Source: Firmicutes bacterium UBA3932 (GTDB lineage: Bacteria; Bacillota; Clostridia; Peptostreptococcales; Anaerovoracaceae). From it: a stretch of DNA of 7,185 nucleotides. The first letter of the stretch is position 1, and each line of letters begins with the position of its first letter. The stretch lies in contig DGEG01000028.1 in the NCBI GenBank assembly GCA_002385825.1, forward strand, positions 1-7,185, given 5' to 3'. The notes beneath the pieces were generated by a model that did no database searches, was not told the origin of the DNA, and worked only from the letters and a program-made list of their open reading frames with translations. The position numbers and the translations under genes were made by a program. Shown piece by piece: positions 5,905-7,185 of the stretch.

Positions 5905-7166
5905 TTACTTGTACGCCAGGTTCGGAATAAACATTGAAACCTCCGGGATATAAGTAATGATCAATAAAGCGATAATATTAACCACCACATAGACCATTAC
6001 CGCAGGCACCAGCTTCGCCATCTTCATCCCCGTTATTCCCGTAGCAACGAACAGGTTCAGCCCGAAGGGAGGCGTGAAGTTGCCGATGGCCAAGTTTGCA
6101 ACCATGATGACTCCCAAGTGCACCGGATCGATCCCCAGGTCTACCGCTATGGGATAGAACAGGGGACCCAGGATGATGATGGCTGCGATGCCTTCCATGA
6201 ACATGCCCACAATGAGCAAAATTATGTTGATTAACACGAGGAAGAGCCAGGCAGAATTGATATTCTCCAGCAGGGCAGTCGATATGGTTTGAGGCACTCT
6301 TGCCACCGTCAAAAACCACCCGAAAGCCTGTGCCGCAGCTACCAGCACCAGCACTTGAGCGCAGGTCACCGCGGAATCCCTTGAAACCTCCAGCAGCTTT
6401 TTAAAGCTCAACTCCTTGTACACGAACATTCCTACAAAGATAGCATAGACGGCGGAAACGCCGGCAGCTTCCGTAGGCGTCATGACTCCCAGGTAGATTC
6501 CTCCTAAAATGATGACGGGAACCATCAAGGACCAGGCTGTGTCCCTTGTGGCTATCAGTATTTCTCGCATGGATGCCTTTGCGTCCTTCGGCAGCGTATG
6601 ACGCTTCGAATATATGAAAATGTATACGAGAGTGGCAAACCCATATACTAGTCCCGCTCCTATTCCTGCCATGAAAAGTTCTCCTACGGAAACACCCGTA
6701 GTGGTTGCGTAAATAATCATGGTTATGCTGGGCGGAATCAGCAGGGCGACGGAACCGGAGCTGGTGATCAGGCCAAGAGAAAAGGCCTCAGGGTAGTTTT
6801 GTCTAACCATCTCGGGATAAAGCACCTTGCCCATGGCTATAACCGTGGCGGGACTGGACCCCGACAAAGCTCCGAACACCATACAGGATGCCTCGGTGGT
6901 ATAAGCCAGACCGCCGCTTACACGGCCTACGATGGATCTGGTAAATCTGAGTATCCTGTCGGCAAGTCCTCCCACAACCATTACGTTTGCCGCGAATATG
7001 AAAAAGGGCATGGACATGAGTGCAAATTTATCTACACCGGCAAAAGCCTTTTGTATCATTATCATGGGGGACATGTCGGTGAAGATCATCATTATGACCA
7101 GGACTGCCAGGTTCAGGGCCACAAAGATGGGCACACCGAACAAGAGCAGCGCAATCAACAGAACAG
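5905..7166 (-). CDS. dctM: TRAP transporter large permease subunit DctM, 5' end cut off
   Basis: This is the main membrane channel of a tripartite ATP-independent periplasmic transporter, which moves carboxylates and similar anions into the cell with a sodium or proton gradient. At least 419 residues are present, almost all hydrophobic helices, with family blocks ALSGSSPATV, SVALLIPPSITM, VMTPTEAAGV, GMFMEG and NFTPPFGLNLF. The gene is truncated: the reading frame stays open through 7158 (a TTG that need not be a start) and further residues Val-Leu run into the adapter at 7167, so the true start lies outside the window. Only a few N-terminal residues should be missing. The small subunit DctQ and the binding protein DctP, normally upstream, are not seen. 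As first gene of the visible operon it probably imports the substrate of the enzymes behind it, possibly orotate (inference). Confidence 0.93.
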
Positions 7167-7185
7167 CTGTCTCTTATACACATCT
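7167..7185 (-). other. Tn5/Nextera mosaic-end adapter (right)
   Basis: CTGTCTCTTATACACATCT is the exact reverse complement of the left adapter. It closes the insert and truncates dctM. The orientation of the pair is that of a tagmented library fragment; a genuine Tn5 element would have the opposite layout. Confidence 0.97.

Overview
The window is one insert of 7,147 bases (20-7166) framed by two 19-base Tn5/Nextera mosaic-end adapter sequences, so both ends are cut by library preparation and not by biology. The content fits an anaerobic bacterium, most likely a clostridial Bacillota (inference). The reasons are strong AGGAGG-type Shine-Dalgarno sites, a class 1B PyrD/PyrK dihydroorotate dehydrogenase, a TRAP carboxylate transporter, and a small gene that appears to use UGA as selenocysteine.

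Left part (20-1539), AT-rich and sparsely coding. A family 6 UDG-superfamily DNA-deoxyinosine (hypoxanthine) glycosylase lies on the minus strand at 255-764. Divergent from it, on the plus strand at 1041-1325, is a short gene missed by standard ORF calling because it has an in-frame UGA at 1131-1133. Read through as selenocysteine it gives a 94-residue HesB/IscA-like protein with a Cys-Sec-Ser-Gly motif. A bacterial-type SECIS hairpin sits at the expected distance behind the UGA and a perfect Shine-Dalgarno site precedes the start. This gene is flanked by degenerate tandem repeats: 30-base units upstream, and 12-base and about 34-base units downstream. The last copy of the 34-base array contains the pyrD stop codon.

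Right part (1540-7166), one dense minus-strand operon. In order of transcription it holds the large (DctM) subunit of a TRAP transporter (start cut off by the adapter), an M20-family N-carbamoyl-amino-acid hydrolase, class I dihydroorotase, PyrK and PyrD. PyrK and PyrD overlap by four bases (ATGA). No other pyrimidine biosynthesis gene is visible.

How they work together (inference). PyrD/PyrK run with NADH would reduce orotate to dihydroorotate, dihydroorotase would open it to N-carbamoyl-L-aspartate, and the M20 enzyme would split that to aspartate, CO2 and ammonia after uptake through the TRAP transporter. This is the orotate fermentation route known biochemically from Clostridium (Zymobacterium) oroticum. 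The set is therefore a candidate orotate-catabolic operon and not simply part of the UMP biosynthetic operon.
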